DNA of 64,000 bases from Cognatitamlana onchidii (GTDB lineage: Bacteria > Bacteroidota > Bacteroidia > Flavobacteriales > Flavobacteriaceae): contig NZ_SRWZ01000003.1 in assembly GCF_004804355.1 (NCBI RefSeq), positions 434,001-498,000 of the forward strand, given 5' to 3'. The notes beneath the pieces are model-generated. The model ran no database searches, was not told the DNA's origin, and was given only the letters and a program-made list of their open reading frames with translations. The position numbers and the translations under genes were made by a program. The stretch's first letter is position 1. Every line of letters starts with the position of its first letter. This document shows positions 24,310 to 36,300 of this stretch, in pieces.

Positions 24310-26205
24310 TTATTTACGTCTTTTTTGCTGTGCCTGCTTCTGTTGCTCTGCTTGTTCCATCATTTCAGCCATTTTCTTTTGAAACTTACTTTGCTTTTTA
24401 GGCTTCTTCTTGTTTTCTTGGATTTGAGCATGAATCTTATCTTCATCAAGGATATAATTCTTAATTACCAAAATAATTCCGATACTAATTAAATTCGAAA
24501 TAAAGTAATATAAACTTAAACCAGAAGCATAATTGTTAAAGAAAAACAACATCATTATTGGAGAGAAATACATCATGTATTTCATCATCTTAGCCATATC
24601 TGGCATCCCTTCTTGCTGCGGTTGCGCTTGCATATTTTGACCAGTTGTTAGCCTCATGTAAAAGAAGATAGCTATAGACGCCAAAATTGGAAATAGGCTT
24701 ACATGATTTCCATAAAATGGAATATTAAAAGGCAAGTTTGCAATGGTATCGTATGACGATAAATCATCTGCCCAAAGAAAGGATTTCTGTCTTAAATCAA
24801 AAGCCGATGGAAAAAACTGAAACAAGGCATAAAACACGGGAAGTTGAACCAAGGCAGGTAAACAACCAGCCATAGGACTAGCCCCAGCTTTAGTTTGCAA
24901 CGCCATAGTTTCCTGTTGTGCTTTCATTTTATTATTTTTATACTTCTCTCGTATTGCATCTAGTTCTGGCTTTAAAATTTTCATTTTAGCCTGAGATAAA
25001 AATTGCTTGTACTGTACAAAAGAGAGCATAATTTTCACCAAAATTGTCATGACCACAATGGCAATTCCGTAAGGCATAAAACCACCTAAAAAGCTAAAGA
25101 GTGGCATAAAAACATAGCGGTTAATCCATCCGAATAACCCCCATCCAAAAGGTACTAATTCATCAAGATTCCTCCCATAGGCATTTAAAACCTTAAAATC
25201 ACTTGGCCCGTAATACCAATCCATAGACTCGTTAATCTCACCTCCCTGAAGCTCTAAGGGCATTTTTGCTGCAAATAGCTTCGTGTAAACCGTATCTATA
25301 GTTTCATCTTCAACTAAATTCTTGGCAGATATATTGGCTTTTTTAAAGGCCTTATCTGTTAACAAGACAGATGAAAAGAAGTGCTGCTTGTACCCTATCC
25401 ATGTTACATCATCAAGCTCTTCGTCGGCATCTCTGGCCCCCGTATAATCATCTTTTCCCCCTTCATATTCATAATGAATATCGGTATATCTGTTTTCGTA
25501 AGAAATACTTTTTGCATGGCGATACCCTTTAAGTTTCCAATCTAAATTAATCGCATGCGAACTGTTTATAATATCACTTAAGCCTTGAGACCTTATATTA
25601 AAATTAATCATGTAGTCGCCTTCCTTAATCTCATATAGATATTCAAGAAACTGGCTTTCAGAAACCTTTAATTTCATGGAAACTCTTGTTAAATCTCCGT
25701 TTTTTGAAACTGAGGGTATAAAAGGTAAATCTTTGGTGTTTAAAATACGACTATCTGTTGTACCAAAATTTATATTAAAAGAGGCGTTATTATCTTTAAC
25801 CAAATAAATAGGAATAGAATCGTAATCAACAAATTCCTTCAATCTAATTTCTGACAAATACCCACCCTTACTACTAAATTTTAGCGCAAATAAATCACTT
25901 TCAACAATAGTTTCATCTTTGGTTGCATTAATTGCAGAATATGCGAATGCCCCTAACTTATTGTTAAGCTTTACTTGTTGAATTGAATCTAACTGATTTC
26001 CAGAAACATACTGCGATGCAGCATTTTCTATTGATAGAGCTTTCTCTTCTGCTTTTTTTTCTGCCTCAACTTGCTCTTGCTTCGCTTTTTCCTGAGCTTC
26101 TATTTCTTCAGGAGTTGGTGCATTTTGATATAGCATGTAGGCTAATATTCCAAAAATAAGAACAAATCCTATAATCGAATTAATGTCTAGTTTCTTTTCT
26201 TCCAT
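24310..26205 (-). CDS. yidC: membrane protein insertase YidC
   Basis: Inserts and folds inner-membrane proteins with or without SecYEG. 631 residues: N-terminal helix (IIGFVLIFGILAYMLYQNAP), a charged Glu/Lys/Ala linker, a large periplasmic beta domain (about 90-345), and the conserved core from about 355 (YVFMPLFSFL, MTILVKIMLSFVQYKQFLSQAKM, GCLPALVQLPVFYALFQFF) with five helices. The tail is strongly basic (KKPKKQSKFQKK), as usual for ribosome contact. Length suits the Gram-negative form. It lies 73 nt downstream of pyrG on the same strand. Confidence 0.97.
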   Translation of the reverse strand: MEEKKLDINSIIGFVLIFGILAYMLYQNAPTPEEIEAQEKAKQEQVEAEKKAEEKALSIENAASQYVSGNQLDSIQQVKLNNKLGAFAYSAINATKDETIVESDLFALKFSSKGGYLSEIRLKEFVDYDSIPIYLVKDNNASFNINFGTTDSRILNTKDLPFIPSVSKNGDLTRVSMKLKVSESQFLEYLYEIKEGDYMINFNIRSQGLSDIINSSHAINLDWKLKGYRHAKSISYENRYTDIHYEYEGGKDDYTGARDADEELDDVTWIGYKQHFFSSVLLTDKAFKKANISAKNLVEDETIDTVYTKLFAAKMPLELQGGEINESMDWYYGPSDFKVLNAYGRNLDELVPFGWGLFGWINRYVFMPLFSFLGGFMPYGIAIVVMTILVKIMLSFVQYKQFLSQAKMKILKPELDAIREKYKNNKMKAQQETMALQTKAGASPMAGCLPALVQLPVFYALFQFFPSAFDLRQKSFLWADDLSSYDTIANLPFNIPFYGNHVSLFPILASIAIFFYMRLTTGQNMQAQPQQEGMPDMAKMMKYMMYFSPIMMLFFFNNYASGLSLYYFISNLISIGIILVIKNYILDEDKIHAQIQENKKKPKKQSKFQKKMAEMMEQAEQQKQAQQKRRK

Positions 26206-26229
26206 GTATTGTATATCTATGAATAAAGG

Positions 26230-26272
26230 TTCCTGCTAAAGCAGGAAGGCTAATAGCTTAACAATAAGCTAT
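26230..26272. repeat. two adjacent perfect hairpins between pyrG and yidC
   Basis: TTCCTGC-TAAA-GCAGGAA (26230-26247) and ATAGCTTA-ACAA-TAAGCTAT (26253-26272) are perfect inverted repeats with four-base loops. Neither has a good T-tract on either strand, so they are weak terminators at best. They may attenuate or stabilise the pyrG-yidC transcript. Confidence 0.6.
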
Positions 26273-26278
26273 CCAATA

Positions 26279-27928
<1,650 letters not shown>

Positions 27929-27939
27929 TTAAACGCAGG

Positions 27940-27955
27940 CAAATTTACAAAATTA
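27940..27955 (-). promoter_or_regulatory. tandem -7 boxes before pyrG
   Basis: On the minus strand TAATTTTG (27948-27955) and TAAATTTG (27940-27947) lie side by side and both fit TAnnTTTG, 20-28 nt before the ATG. No -33 TTTG at the usual spacing, so confidence is moderate. Confidence 0.35.
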
Positions 27956-28044
27956 AAACAGTTATTTAAGAATTGTTTTTAGTTATTTAAATGCATCTCT
28001 TTGATGCAGGTACAACTCCCAAAACGCAACTTATTTTAACAGAA

Positions 28045-28305
28045 CTAGTTTTGTTTGAAAACGTAGGTATACAACCACATTAGTGTAAACGTAGGTATAA
28101 TATCTAAACCAGGTACGGCTTCCTCTACAAAGGCAACTAATCCAGCAATTTTACCTTCCTTACCTTTATATAATTTTGTCATTAACCAACCTGCTACGGG
28201 CGCCCAAATAACATCAAAAAACTCTCCAATTCCTGGCAAGAAGTAAGAAATACAACCAATAACATCTAGTATGATACCTATTAGCAACTTTTTATATTTA
28301 CTCAT
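28045..28305 (-). CDS. small membrane protein, unknown
   Basis: 86 residues with two or three hydrophobic stretches (LLIGIILDVIGCISYFLPGI, DVIWAPVAGWLMTKLY, FTLMWLYTYVF) separated by a short GKEGKIAGLVAFVEE loop. Pro- and Gly-rich turns (LPGIGEF, VPGLDIIP) are distinctive. I recognise no characterised family. It sits between folE and pyrG, same strand, 51 nt after folE, so it may share the folE transcript. Confidence 0.72.
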   Translation of the reverse strand: MSKYKKLLIGIILDVIGCISYFLPGIGEFFDVIWAPVAGWLMTKLYKGKEGKIAGLVAFVEEAVPGLDIIPTFTLMWLYTYVFKQN

Positions 28306-28356
28306 GTTTTATTATTTGCTAATTATTTAACAATAAGCATACCAACAAATTAACGA

Positions 28357-28944
28357 TTACTTTCCGATAAGTTTTAAAAATTCGTTTCGAGTTTCTATTT
28401 TTTCAAACTGACCTCTAAACCCAGACGTAGTAGTCAACGAGTTCTGTTTTTGAACCCCACGCATCATCATGCACATATGCGATGCCTCAATAACCACAGC
28501 CACCCCTTGCGGTTTTAAGGTATCATTTATACAATCTAAAACCTGTTCGGTTAGGCGCTCCTGTACTTGCAATCGTCTTGCGAACACATCCACAATTCGA
28601 GGTAACTTACTTAGCCCAACTATATAACCATTGGGTATATATGCGATGTGTGCTTTTCCAAAGAAAGGTAAAATATGGTGTTCGCACAATGAATAAAGTT
28701 CTATATCCTTAACAATAACCATTTCATTATAAGACTCCTTAAACATGGCTCCTTTTAAAATAGCAACAGGGTCTTGCTCATAACCTTGTGTTAAAAACTG
28801 CATGGCTTTTGCCGCACGCTCGGGTGTTTTTAATAAACCGTCTCTTTGCGTGTCTTCCCCTAAATCACTAATAATACTTTTATATCTATTCTTAACATCG
28901 TCTGTAACCTGCATGTTATATTCTTCAAAACTCTTATATGGCAT
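28357..28944 (-). CDS. folE: GTP cyclohydrolase I
   Basis: Opens the imidazole ring of GTP to 7,8-dihydroneopterin triphosphate, the first step to tetrahydrofolate and pterins. 195 residues with [16 protein letters not shown], the zinc site [38 protein letters not shown] and the second zinc Cys in [12 protein letters not shown]. Length is near the short bacterial form. No downstream folate genes are adjacent. Confidence 0.96.
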   Translation of the reverse strand: MPYKSFEEYNMQVTDDVKNRYKSIISDLGEDTQRDGLLKTPERAAKAMQFLTQGYEQDPVAILKGAMFKESYNEMVIVKDIELYSLCEHHILPFFGKAHIAYIPNGYIVGLSKLPRIVDVFARRLQVQERLTEQVLDCINDTLKPQGVAVVIEASHMCMMMRGVQKQNSLTTTSGFRGQFEKIETRNEFLKLIGK

Positions 28945-29217
28945 CTTTTTTTTATTGAAGTTTTAGTTTTAAAGTTAGTAAAATATGCATTACACACACT
29001 AGAGCAAAACAATTAGGTGTTTAATTTTTATAAATAAAAGAATAATAGCGTCTAACTGCAATCTTACCATAGGGTTATGAATAAAAGAAACAAATGCTGT
29101 TTTAAAATGGCACCGATAGATTTATTATCTTGAAATAAAGAAATATACAAGAGCAAGTCTAATAGATAATTGTACATCAATTCATAATGTGTTAATTTCA
29201 CCGTTCAAAACTCGGCA

Positions 29218-29889
29218 ATGATTCAAGCAAAGAACATCCATAAGTATTACGGAAACCTTCAAGTTTTAAAAGGCGTTAATATTGAAATTAAAAAAGGTGA
29301 AGTTATCTCTATTGTTGGAGCATCTGGAGCAGGAAAAACTACGCTGCTACAGATTTTAGGGACACTTGATACCGCTTCTAACAAAGAACCTTTCGAATTA
29401 AGCATTAATGACACAGATATAAGTAGCTTGAATGATAGAAGCCTTGCTAAATTTAGAAACGAGCATATAGGATTTATTTTTCAATTCCATCAATTGTTAC
29501 CAGAATTTACAGCCTTAGAAAACGTATGTATACCCGCCTTTATTAAAGGCACCAATGAAAAAGAGGTAGAAAAGCGGGCCAAAGAACTTTTAGATTTTTT
29601 AGGGCTTTCTAATAGATATCATCATAAACCAAACGAATTATCTGGAGGCGAACAACAGCGTGTTGCTGTAGCAAGAGCACTTATAAATAACCCTGATTAT
29701 ATTTTTGCAGATGAACCCTCTGGAAATTTAGACAGTGAATCTGCCGAAAACTTGCACAATCTTTTTTTTAAACTGAGAGATGAATATGGGCAAACATTTG
29801 TTATTGTAACTCATAACGCCGATTTAGCCAATATGGCCGATAGAAAACTTACTATGGTTGATGGTAAAATTATCCACCAAAGCAATTAA
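29218..29889 (+). CDS. LolD-like ABC transporter ATP-binding protein
   Basis: 223-residue ATPase of the LolD/MacB type: Walker [11 protein letters not shown] (about residues 36-45), Q-loop [18 protein letters not shown], signature [15 protein letters not shown], Walker [14 protein letters not shown] and the H-loop VTHN. The [15 protein letters not shown] and SGNLDS features suit LolD, which powers release of lipoproteins from the inner membrane. No permease gene is next to it; its LolC/E partners must be elsewhere. It is preceded by 273 bp in which I see no other feature. Confidence 0.9.
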   Translation: MIQAKNIHKYYGNLQVLKGVNIEIKKGEVISIVGASGAGKTTLLQILGTLDTASNKEPFELSINDTDISSLNDRSLAKFRNEHIGFIFQFHQLLPEFTALENVCIPAFIKGTNEKEVEKRAKELLDFLGLSNRYHHKPNELSGGEQQRVAVARALINNPDYIFADEPSGNLDSESAENLHNLFFKLRDEYGQTFVIVTHNADLANMADRKLTMVDGKIIHQSN

Positions 29890-29952
29890 TAAAACACGTA
29901 TTCCTTTGTGCTTGATTTGCGCAAATATTAAGAACGAAATCATAAAATTGCT

Positions 29953-31131
29953 CTAAACCTCATTTCTTTTTTTAAACAATGCTATAAGTCCTAAAATCGG
30001 GCCAATTGCCAAGACCATAAACACATTTTTATTATCAACAATATTTAGCAAATAACTTATAATTTGAATACTTATGATTGTTATTGCAAAGCCCGTGCAA
30101 TTTACAATAGTTAAGGCTGTTCCTGTTTTTGATTGGCTAATATTTTGAGCAACCAATGTTGAAAATAAAGGAGAATCTGCAATAACCACCATGCCCCAAA
30201 ATACAATGCACATTAGAAACATTGATTTTGATTGGATTTCAAAAAATACCGGAGATAATAAACAGCACAAGCATGATAAAAATAAGCTTACTCCTGCCAC
30301 TCGCCTTGCACTAAACTTAATCGAAAGCTTTCCTGAAAGCAAACAAGCTAAACTTCCTACACCGATAATAACAAAACTCCAAAAAGGCACGTTAAAACTT
30401 ACGTCCATTTTATTAGAAGCATAAGTTTCTAACAAAACAGGGGTGAATGCCCAAAAGGCATAGAGTTCCCACATATGTCCGAAATACCCAAACGCAACAG
30501 ACCTAAATTTACTGTTTTTAAACAACCTTAACCATAACCCAGCATCAAACCCCTTGAGAGGTTTTCTAAAAGGACCATCATCTACCAATGCAAAAATTAA
30601 AAACCCTCCTAAGACTGCCATACTTGAAGTAATGACCATCATAACTCTCCAAGGAACTACGCCTGAAAAACTTCCTTTAATAATATGAGGAAACGCCGTA
30701 CCCAAAACTAATGCGCCTACCAGAAAACCTAGTGCACTACCTAAACCTTCTTGGTAATAATCGGAAGCTATTTTCATTCCAACAGGATAAATCCCTGCTA
30801 AAAAAAAACCTGTGAGAAACCTACACAGAATAAGACCAAACAGATTCTGGTCTTCCAAAATCATCCCTAAATTAAAAAAGGCACCAAGTAAGGCACTAAA
30901 AAAGAATACTTTCGATGGCGAAAACCTGTCTGTTACTGTAAATAATGCGAATAATAAGGTTCCAAATATGAAACCCAATTGAACGGCCGAAGTAAGATGG
31001 CCTAGAGCAGAAAAATCTAGTTGAAAGCTTTGTATTAAATCTTCAAGAACAGCATTACTTGCAAACCATAAAGAAGTACAGCAAAACTGAGAAAACACGA
31101 TTAAGGCTAAAACTTTGCTGCTCTGCTTCAT
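29953..31131 (-). CDS. major facilitator superfamily transporter
   Basis: 392 residues with about 12 hydrophobic helices. The loop between helices 2 and 3 (ALFTVTDRFSPSKVFFFSALLG) is the MFS motif A position, and the RFLTGFFLAGIYPVGMKIASDY segment in helices 4-5 is typical. The overall type resembles the CynX/NimT or metabolite:H+ groups, but the substrate is not deducible. It lies 78 nt behind a lipoprotein gene on the same strand, with a hairpin between them. Confidence 0.85.
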   Translation of the reverse strand: MKQSSKVLALIVFSQFCCTSLWFASNAVLEDLIQSFQLDFSALGHLTSAVQLGFIFGTLLFALFTVTDRFSPSKVFFFSALLGAFFNLGMILEDQNLFGLILCRFLTGFFLAGIYPVGMKIASDYYQEGLGSALGFLVGALVLGTAFPHIIKGSFSGVVPWRVMMVITSSMAVLGGFLIFALVDDGPFRKPLKGFDAGLWLRLFKNSKFRSVAFGYFGHMWELYAFWAFTPVLLETYASNKMDVSFNVPFWSFVIIGVGSLACLLSGKLSIKFSARRVAGVSLFLSCLCCLLSPVFFEIQSKSMFLMCIVFWGMVVIADSPLFSTLVAQNISQSKTGTALTIVNCTGFAITIISIQIISYLLNIVDNKNVFMVLAIGPILGLIALFKKRNEV

Positions 31132-31145
31132 TAAATAAAATAAGC

Positions 31146-31168
31146 TTCCAAATTAGTTAAATTTGGAA
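31146..31168 (-). terminator. probable hairpin terminator after the lipoprotein gene
   Basis: TTCCAAATT-AGTTA-AATTTGGAA is a perfect 9-bp inverted repeat, followed on the minus strand by GCTTATTTTATTT. It separates the lipoprotein gene from the MFS gene. Confidence 0.5.
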
Positions 31169-31209
31169 ACTTAGTCTATCTCAATTAATAAAATTACAAA
31201 AACTTGTTT

Positions 31210-32028
31210 TTATTTTACTAAAATTGGGTATTCAACTCCTAAAATAGTAACAGTAGAATTGTTGTAATTTAGTTCAATATCTTTAATCTTACCGATATCA
31301 ATATTCAATATACCAGACTTAATAGATCTTGGTAATAATACAAAATGTAATGGTTCTTTAACAGACAGAGTATAATCAATACCTTTAGAGTTTACACCAT
31401 TCTGCGTTCCCTCCAGCTCGTATTCGTCATCCCAGATATTAATAGGCGTATTAGATCCGGCCACCCAGGTTCTAAAAGAATCTTCGGTATACGTAATAAC
31501 TTCATCTTCCGCTGTAGTTATCTTCCCGTTTTTAATAGTTACAGCATATCGTAACTCATCATTATTATTCTTTCCTAAGTTTTTTACAAAATGCGTCCCT
31601 TCTACTAGGTAATCATTGTGATAATAATTATCAAAAGTCGCCGTATGCTCACTCCCCTCTTGTCCATACCAATTTGTGGATACAACAGTGATAACTCCTT
31701 TTCTAGTGACACCATCTTTACAAAGTATACCAGACTTAAAATCTATAACAATCGTTTTAGGAAATGTATTTAAATCAAAAGGTGTTACAGTAATAGTGGG
31801 TTCGTCCTTTGTGGAGGTCTTCTTATTAGTGTTAACCGATGTTTCTGCTGACAAAACAGCATCTCCATTGTTGTTTCCAACATCTTGGAATATTCTATTA
31901 ACTAATACATATTCATTCAAAGCTTCAATAGTTGCCGTTGGATCAGCAGTTTCTACATTGTCTTTAATATTGTCTTCATCACAACTCATAAAAAGCATGA
32001 CTAACAATAAGGTTATAATCTTTTTCAT
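31210..32028 (-). CDS. lipoprotein of unknown function
   Basis: 272 residues. The N-terminus KKIITLLLVMLFMSCDEDN is a lipoprotein signal with Cys16 followed by acidic residues. The mature part is beta-rich, with GVTRKGVITVVSTNWYGQEG and a TITxDGxxE-like region, and resembles secreted Bacteroidota lipoproteins, but I recognise no named domain. Base composition is like its neighbours. Outer-membrane location is likely. Confidence 0.8.
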   Translation of the reverse strand: MKKIITLLLVMLFMSCDEDNIKDNVETADPTATIEALNEYVLVNRIFQDVGNNNGDAVLSAETSVNTNKKTSTKDEPTITVTPFDLNTFPKTIVIDFKSGILCKDGVTRKGVITVVSTNWYGQEGSEHTATFDNYYHNDYLVEGTHFVKNLGKNNNDELRYAVTIKNGKITTAEDEVITYTEDSFRTWVAGSNTPINIWDDEYELEGTQNGVNSKGIDYTLSVKEPLHFVLLPRSIKSGILNIDIGKIKDIELNYNNSTVTILGVEYPILVK

Positions 32029-32241
32029 GGTTTATTATGTTTATTAATCGAATTAACGAATTCTGTTGAGTTTTAGTCTTAAAACGTTCTAGCAATCGAT
32101 AAACAACACTGTAATAATGTATTTCGTCGATATTTTTAGTCTTTTACAGATAAAAATCTCATGATTCACAATAACATACGTATCCTACTAAAAGTTATAT
32201 ATTGTATTTTTACCATAGATTTATTAGAATAAAACATACCA

Positions 32242-33006
32242 TTGCAGCATAAAGAATTAAAAGAATTTCTCGACACAAAAGTTGAAAATTACAATAACCC
32301 TAAGTTCATTGAAAGCGATCCCATTCAAATACCTCATCAGTTTAATAGAAAAGAAGACATTGAAATATCCGGTTTTTTAACAGCCACTATTGCTTGGGGA
32401 AATCGAAAAAGTATTATTAATAATGCCAAGAAACTCATGGAGCTTCTAGATTTTTCTCCCTATGACTTTGTTATAAACCATGAGAATAAAGATTTAGAAA
32501 AGCTCAAAACGTTTGTTCATAGAACTTTTAATGGTGATGATTGTCTTCAGTTCATTAAATCCTTAAAGCATATTTACAACTCATATAATGGCCTTGAAAC
32601 TATTTTCGAAAACCATTTAGAAAATGAGTCGTTACAGCCAGCTATTTCAAAATTCAAATCGATATTCTTTGAAATAGATCATTTAAAGAGGACTGAAAAA
32701 CACGTTAGTGATCCAATGAAAAATTCGGCCGCAAAACGTATTAATATGTTTTTAAGATGGATGGTTAGAACCGATAACGCTGGCGTAGATTTTGGTATTT
32801 GGACATCTTTAAAGCCATCTGCTTTATCTTGTCCTTTAGATGTTCACTCCGGAAATGTAGCTAGAAAATTGGGGTTATTAACCAGAAAACAGAATGATGC
32901 GAAGGCATTACTAGAATTGGATACCCGTTTACGGGCGCTTGACGCCGATGACCCTGTAAAATACGATTTCGCTTTGTTTGGATTAGGCGTTTTTGAGGGA
33001 TTCTAA
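32242..33006 (+). CDS. TIGR02757 family protein (DUF2400)
   Basis: 254-residue soluble protein of a family found mainly in Bacteroidota and spirochaetes. Characteristic runs are KFIESDPIQIPHQFNRKEDI near the N-terminus, TIAWGNRKSIINNAKKLM, RTFNGDDCLQFIKSL, KRINMFLRWMVRTDNAGVDF and the C-terminal LDVHSGNVARKLGLLTRKQND region and DPVKYDFALFGLGV. The function is unknown. The start is TTG at 32242; no ATG exists before the conserved N-terminus. Confidence 0.9.
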   Translation: MQHKELKEFLDTKVENYNNPKFIESDPIQIPHQFNRKEDIEISGFLTATIAWGNRKSIINNAKKLMELLDFSPYDFVINHENKDLEKLKTFVHRTFNGDDCLQFIKSLKHIYNSYNGLETIFENHLENESLQPAISKFKSIFFEIDHLKRTEKHVSDPMKNSAAKRINMFLRWMVRTDNAGVDFGIWTSLKPSALSCPLDVHSGNVARKLGLLTRKQNDAKALLELDTRLRALDADDPVKYDFALFGLGVFEGF

Positions 33007-33052
33007 AAAATAAGTATCATTACCTTTACAAATCCATAAACTTATAGATACT

Positions 33053-34549
33053 ATGAAAAACCTTTTTTTGGCCATATTTATTTTTATAACCAGTTTTGGC
33101 GTATCTCAAAACCTTGAATTACCTGTTGATACTATTGTAGTTACGTCTCATTCAGCAACCATTAAAAATGAAAGTGTTTCCTATACTGCCACAGCGGGAA
33201 CGCAGCCTGTCTGGAACAAAAAAGGAGAAGTTATTGCCTCATTATACTATACTTATTATGAACGAAAAAACGTAAGTAATAAAGCTAATAGACCATTGAT
33301 TGTCTCTTTTAATGGCGGCCCAGGGTCGGCGTCTGTTTGGATGCATATTGCATATACAGGTCCTAAAGTTTTAAACCTTGATGATGAGGGTTATCCAATT
33401 CAACCTTATGGCGTATCAGACAACCCAAATTCGATTCTTGATGTGGCTGATATTGTTTATGTAAACCCCGTAAACACCGCATATTCAAGAATGATTCCTA
33501 ATAAAGAAGGAGAACTTCCTAAACGCGAAACTTTTTTTGGTATTAATGCCGATATAAGCTATTTAGCTGAATGGATAAACACATTTGTCACTAGAATTAA
33601 CCGATGGGAATCTCCTAAATATCTTATTGGTGAAAGTTATGGAGGCACCCGAGTTATGGGACTTGCTAATGAATTGCAAAACAAGCAATGGATGTATTTA
33701 AATGGTGTGATTTTAGTATCTCCTGCAGACTATAAACTTTATAATACCAATCAGCCTGTTTATTCTGCTTTAAATCTGCCATATTTTACGGCTGCCGCAT
33801 GGTATCAAAAAATGCTTCCTAATGAATTACAAGAAAAAGATTTGACAGATATTTTACCTCAAGCCGAAAAATTTGCCATACATAGTTTAATGCCTGCTCT
33901 AGCAAAAGGTGGGTTTATTAATGAAACGGAAAAACTACAAATTGCAAAAAAAATGGCCTTTTACTCTGGGTTAAGCGAAAAATCTATTTTACAGAATAAT
34001 CTAGACGTGCCTACAGCCTTTTTTTGGAAGGAGCTTTTAAGAGACAAAACAGGACATACTATTGGAAGGTTAGATTCTAGGTATTTAGGATTAGATAAAA
34101 GAGAAACAGGTAGTAGTCCTGATTATAGTCCAGAACTCATGTCATGGAATCATGCCTTTACCCCAGCTATAAACTACTACATTAGAAAACACTTAAATTT
34201 TAAAACAGATATTAAATACCAAGTTTTTGGAGATGTGCATCCTTGGGACAAAAGAAATGACAATACACGTGACGGCCTAAGGCAAGCCATGGCACAGAAC
34301 CCCTTTTTAAAAGTCCTTATACAATCTGGTTACTATGACGGCGCTACCACTTACTTCGGGGCTAAATACACAATGTGGCAAATTGATCCGAGTGGAAAGA
34401 TGAAGGACCGCTTTACATTTAAAGGCTACAGAAGTGGTCATATGATGTATTTGCGTAATGAAGACTTAATTACAGCTAACAATGATCTTCGTGCATTTAT
34501 AAATAACAGTTTAAGCAAAGGAAAAGCAGCCAAATACATGAAGGAATAG
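33053..34549 (+). CDS. exported serine carboxypeptidase-like protein (S10 family)
   Basis: 498 residues: signal peptide (residues 1-18, ending SFGVSQ), then an alpha/beta-hydrolase of peptidase family S10. The oxyanion segment is FNGGPGSASVWMHIAYTGP, the nucleophile lies in LIGESYGGTRVMGLA (Ser about 195), and the Asp and His are probably in SGYYDGATTYFG and YRSGHMMY. The family releases C-terminal residues from peptides, here in the periplasm or outside. It follows the TIGR02757 gene by 46 bp. Confidence 0.92.
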   Translation: MKNLFLAIFIFITSFGVSQNLELPVDTIVVTSHSATIKNESVSYTATAGTQPVWNKKGEVIASLYYTYYERKNVSNKANRPLIVSFNGGPGSASVWMHIAYTGPKVLNLDDEGYPIQPYGVSDNPNSILDVADIVYVNPVNTAYSRMIPNKEGELPKRETFFGINADISYLAEWINTFVTRINRWESPKYLIGESYGGTRVMGLANELQNKQWMYLNGVILVSPADYKLYNTNQPVYSALNLPYFTAAAWYQKMLPNELQEKDLTDILPQAEKFAIHSLMPALAKGGFINETEKLQIAKKMAFYSGLSEKSILQNNLDVPTAFFWKELLRDKTGHTIGRLDSRYLGLDKRETGSSPDYSPELMSWNHAFTPAINYYIRKHLNFKTDIKYQVFGDVHPWDKRNDNTRDGLRQAMAQNPFLKVLIQSGYYDGATTYFGAKYTMWQIDPSGKMKDRFTFKGYRSGHMMYLRNEDLITANNDLRAFINNSLSKGKAAKYMKE

Positions 34550-34761
34550 CGAATTTAGAATACTTAACCTGCTCTTATTTTTAAATGCTGATTTTAACTC
34601 ATTTTCATTTTTAACCAGAAAAAGCACCCTTTAGATTTGATTTAATTAACTCATAAAGTAAGCATATATAAAGTATCAAAAAAATGTTATGAGATAATTC
34701 ACTATAGCTAATCAAAACGTAGCCATTGCATTAAATAGGTTTTTCGCCTTATTTATAAGTC

Positions 34762-35874
34762 CTAAAGACCAAATCGATACTGTAGACCGGTCATAAAAAA
34801 CTTTTGATCATCACGATATCCTAGTTCAGCCCTGTACATCCAATGTGGAGATATCTCAAAATTAAAACCTATTTGGGTACTCCAATTATCAATAATCTCC
34901 TTCTTAATACTATAATTTATGGCGTCTGAATTTTCTACTCTATCGGCCGCAGAATCAAGTCTGTCCGCTCTAGCATATAAGTCCATTAACTTCTCATCCT
35001 TTCCCGGAGTAGCATCAGGTAAACTTTCCCAAAAGGTTATTTGTTCATTATTAATAGCAGAAAAACCATCTATAGCTCTGAGCATGGCTTCATCCAATTC
35101 TGGCACTCCAATAGACCCTGTATTATTTTCTTTATTTACAAAATCACGATACATGGCACCAACATATACCGCTAGCTTCATATTGTTATTAAATACCACT
35201 CTCCGTCCTATTCTAGCAGAGCCTACAAAAAAAGTAACCGTCTGGGTCAATAAATCTGATGTAGTCCAAGTAATATTACCATCCGTACTAACAAAATAGT
35301 CATCCCAACCGTAAACAAGTGTAGTCCCAAATCCAAATGAATTTGTGTTAAATACTACTGCCGGTACATCTATGGGCTTCTCAAGTGTTCTTATTTCTTT
35401 TAAGTTTCCATTTGGACCTAAATTATTTTCAACAACCTGCGGTTGAAAAGACACCTTAGTTGTACCTTGGTTCTTTGAATAAATTCCGTAAAAGTTCAAA
35501 AAAGGTAATATCCAAGCATCAGCTCTTAAATTTACTCCATTTGTTGTTGCAACCGTCTCAGTAAAATTTAAAGTTTCTGGATTAATTATATCATCTAAAT
35601 TTTCTCCATCGAAAAAATTCATACTAAACTCTGTTAATTCCAGCGACATTTGATTAAACACATAATTCACATTGAAACCAAACGGTAATTGTAATTCAAA
35701 ATTCCTATCGACTACTTTTTGCCCCCAAATGGGTAAGCTATATGGCCAATCCTTAGACACATTAGTGGAATCTTTTTTTGGAAATTGTATACCACTTTGT
35801 GCGTTTACTTCTAGCAAATTTAATACTAGAAAAAGCAGCATTAATAGAGTTCTAAATTTGTTTATCATTTTCAT
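34762..35874 (-). CDS. probable outer-membrane beta-barrel protein
   Basis: 370 residues with a signal peptide (cleavage after VNAQ). The mature part alternates short amphipathic strands with polar turns and ends in an aromatic strand (HWMYRAELGYRDDQKFFMTG then LQYRFGL), as in outer-membrane barrels. It contains a helical excursion (MDLYARADRLDSAADRVENSD). No specific transporter family was recognised. It is a single gene flanked by 212 bp and 479 bp of noncoding DNA. Confidence 0.75.
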   Translation of the reverse strand: MKMINKFRTLLMLLFLVLNLLEVNAQSGIQFPKKDSTNVSKDWPYSLPIWGQKVVDRNFELQLPFGFNVNYVFNQMSLELTEFSMNFFDGENLDDIINPETLNFTETVATTNGVNLRADAWILPFLNFYGIYSKNQGTTKVSFQPQVVENNLGPNGNLKEIRTLEKPIDVPAVVFNTNSFGFGTTLVYGWDDYFVSTDGNITWTTSDLLTQTVTFFVGSARIGRRVVFNNNMKLAVYVGAMYRDFVNKENNTGSIGVPELDEAMLRAIDGFSAINNEQITFWESLPDATPGKDEKLMDLYARADRLDSAADRVENSDAINYSIKKEIIDNWSTQIGFNFEISPHWMYRAELGYRDDQKFFMTGLQYRFGL

Positions 35875-36297
35875 AATTTCTAAATAAATTTTCTTGCTTT
35901 ACACCTCTAATTTATAATAAGTCATATCAATTCAATGAACCACAAAAAAAACCTGTAGATAGCCGTATGCTTAAATTTGAAGTGGAAATTAATCGTAAAT
36001 AATTGAAACACAAACTTAGGTATTATTTTAATGAATTACACTATTTAATAAAAATATAGGTTAGGTTCAAGCTCATTTTTTTATCTAAAATTCACATTCG
36101 TTCGCTACAAAAATTGTCGGCTTATTACTAAATTATCAATCTCTATTTAGCATTATATTTTGCCCTTTTGGAGATAAATGCCACGAAAACTATACATTGA
36201 ACCAATGCTCTTAATTAATCTACTAAGTCAACTTTATTCTGTAAATTTTATTTTGATAGAAATAATATCATCCCTACTCAAATTATTAACACAAAAA
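35875..36297. other. long noncoding stretch, nothing identified
   Basis: About 420 AT-rich bases between the barrel-protein gene and the terminator of the M61 gene. The longest frames are under 40 codons and show no family resemblance. One, ATG at 36179, follows GGAG but stops at 36289. No promoter with both boxes was found for either flanking gene. Confidence 0.5.
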
Positions 36298-36300
36298 AAA

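Noticed and set aside
36179-36289. 36-aa frame following GGAG in the long noncoding stretch
   Set aside because: Low complexity, no family resemblance, and it ends just before the terminator of the leftward M61 gene.
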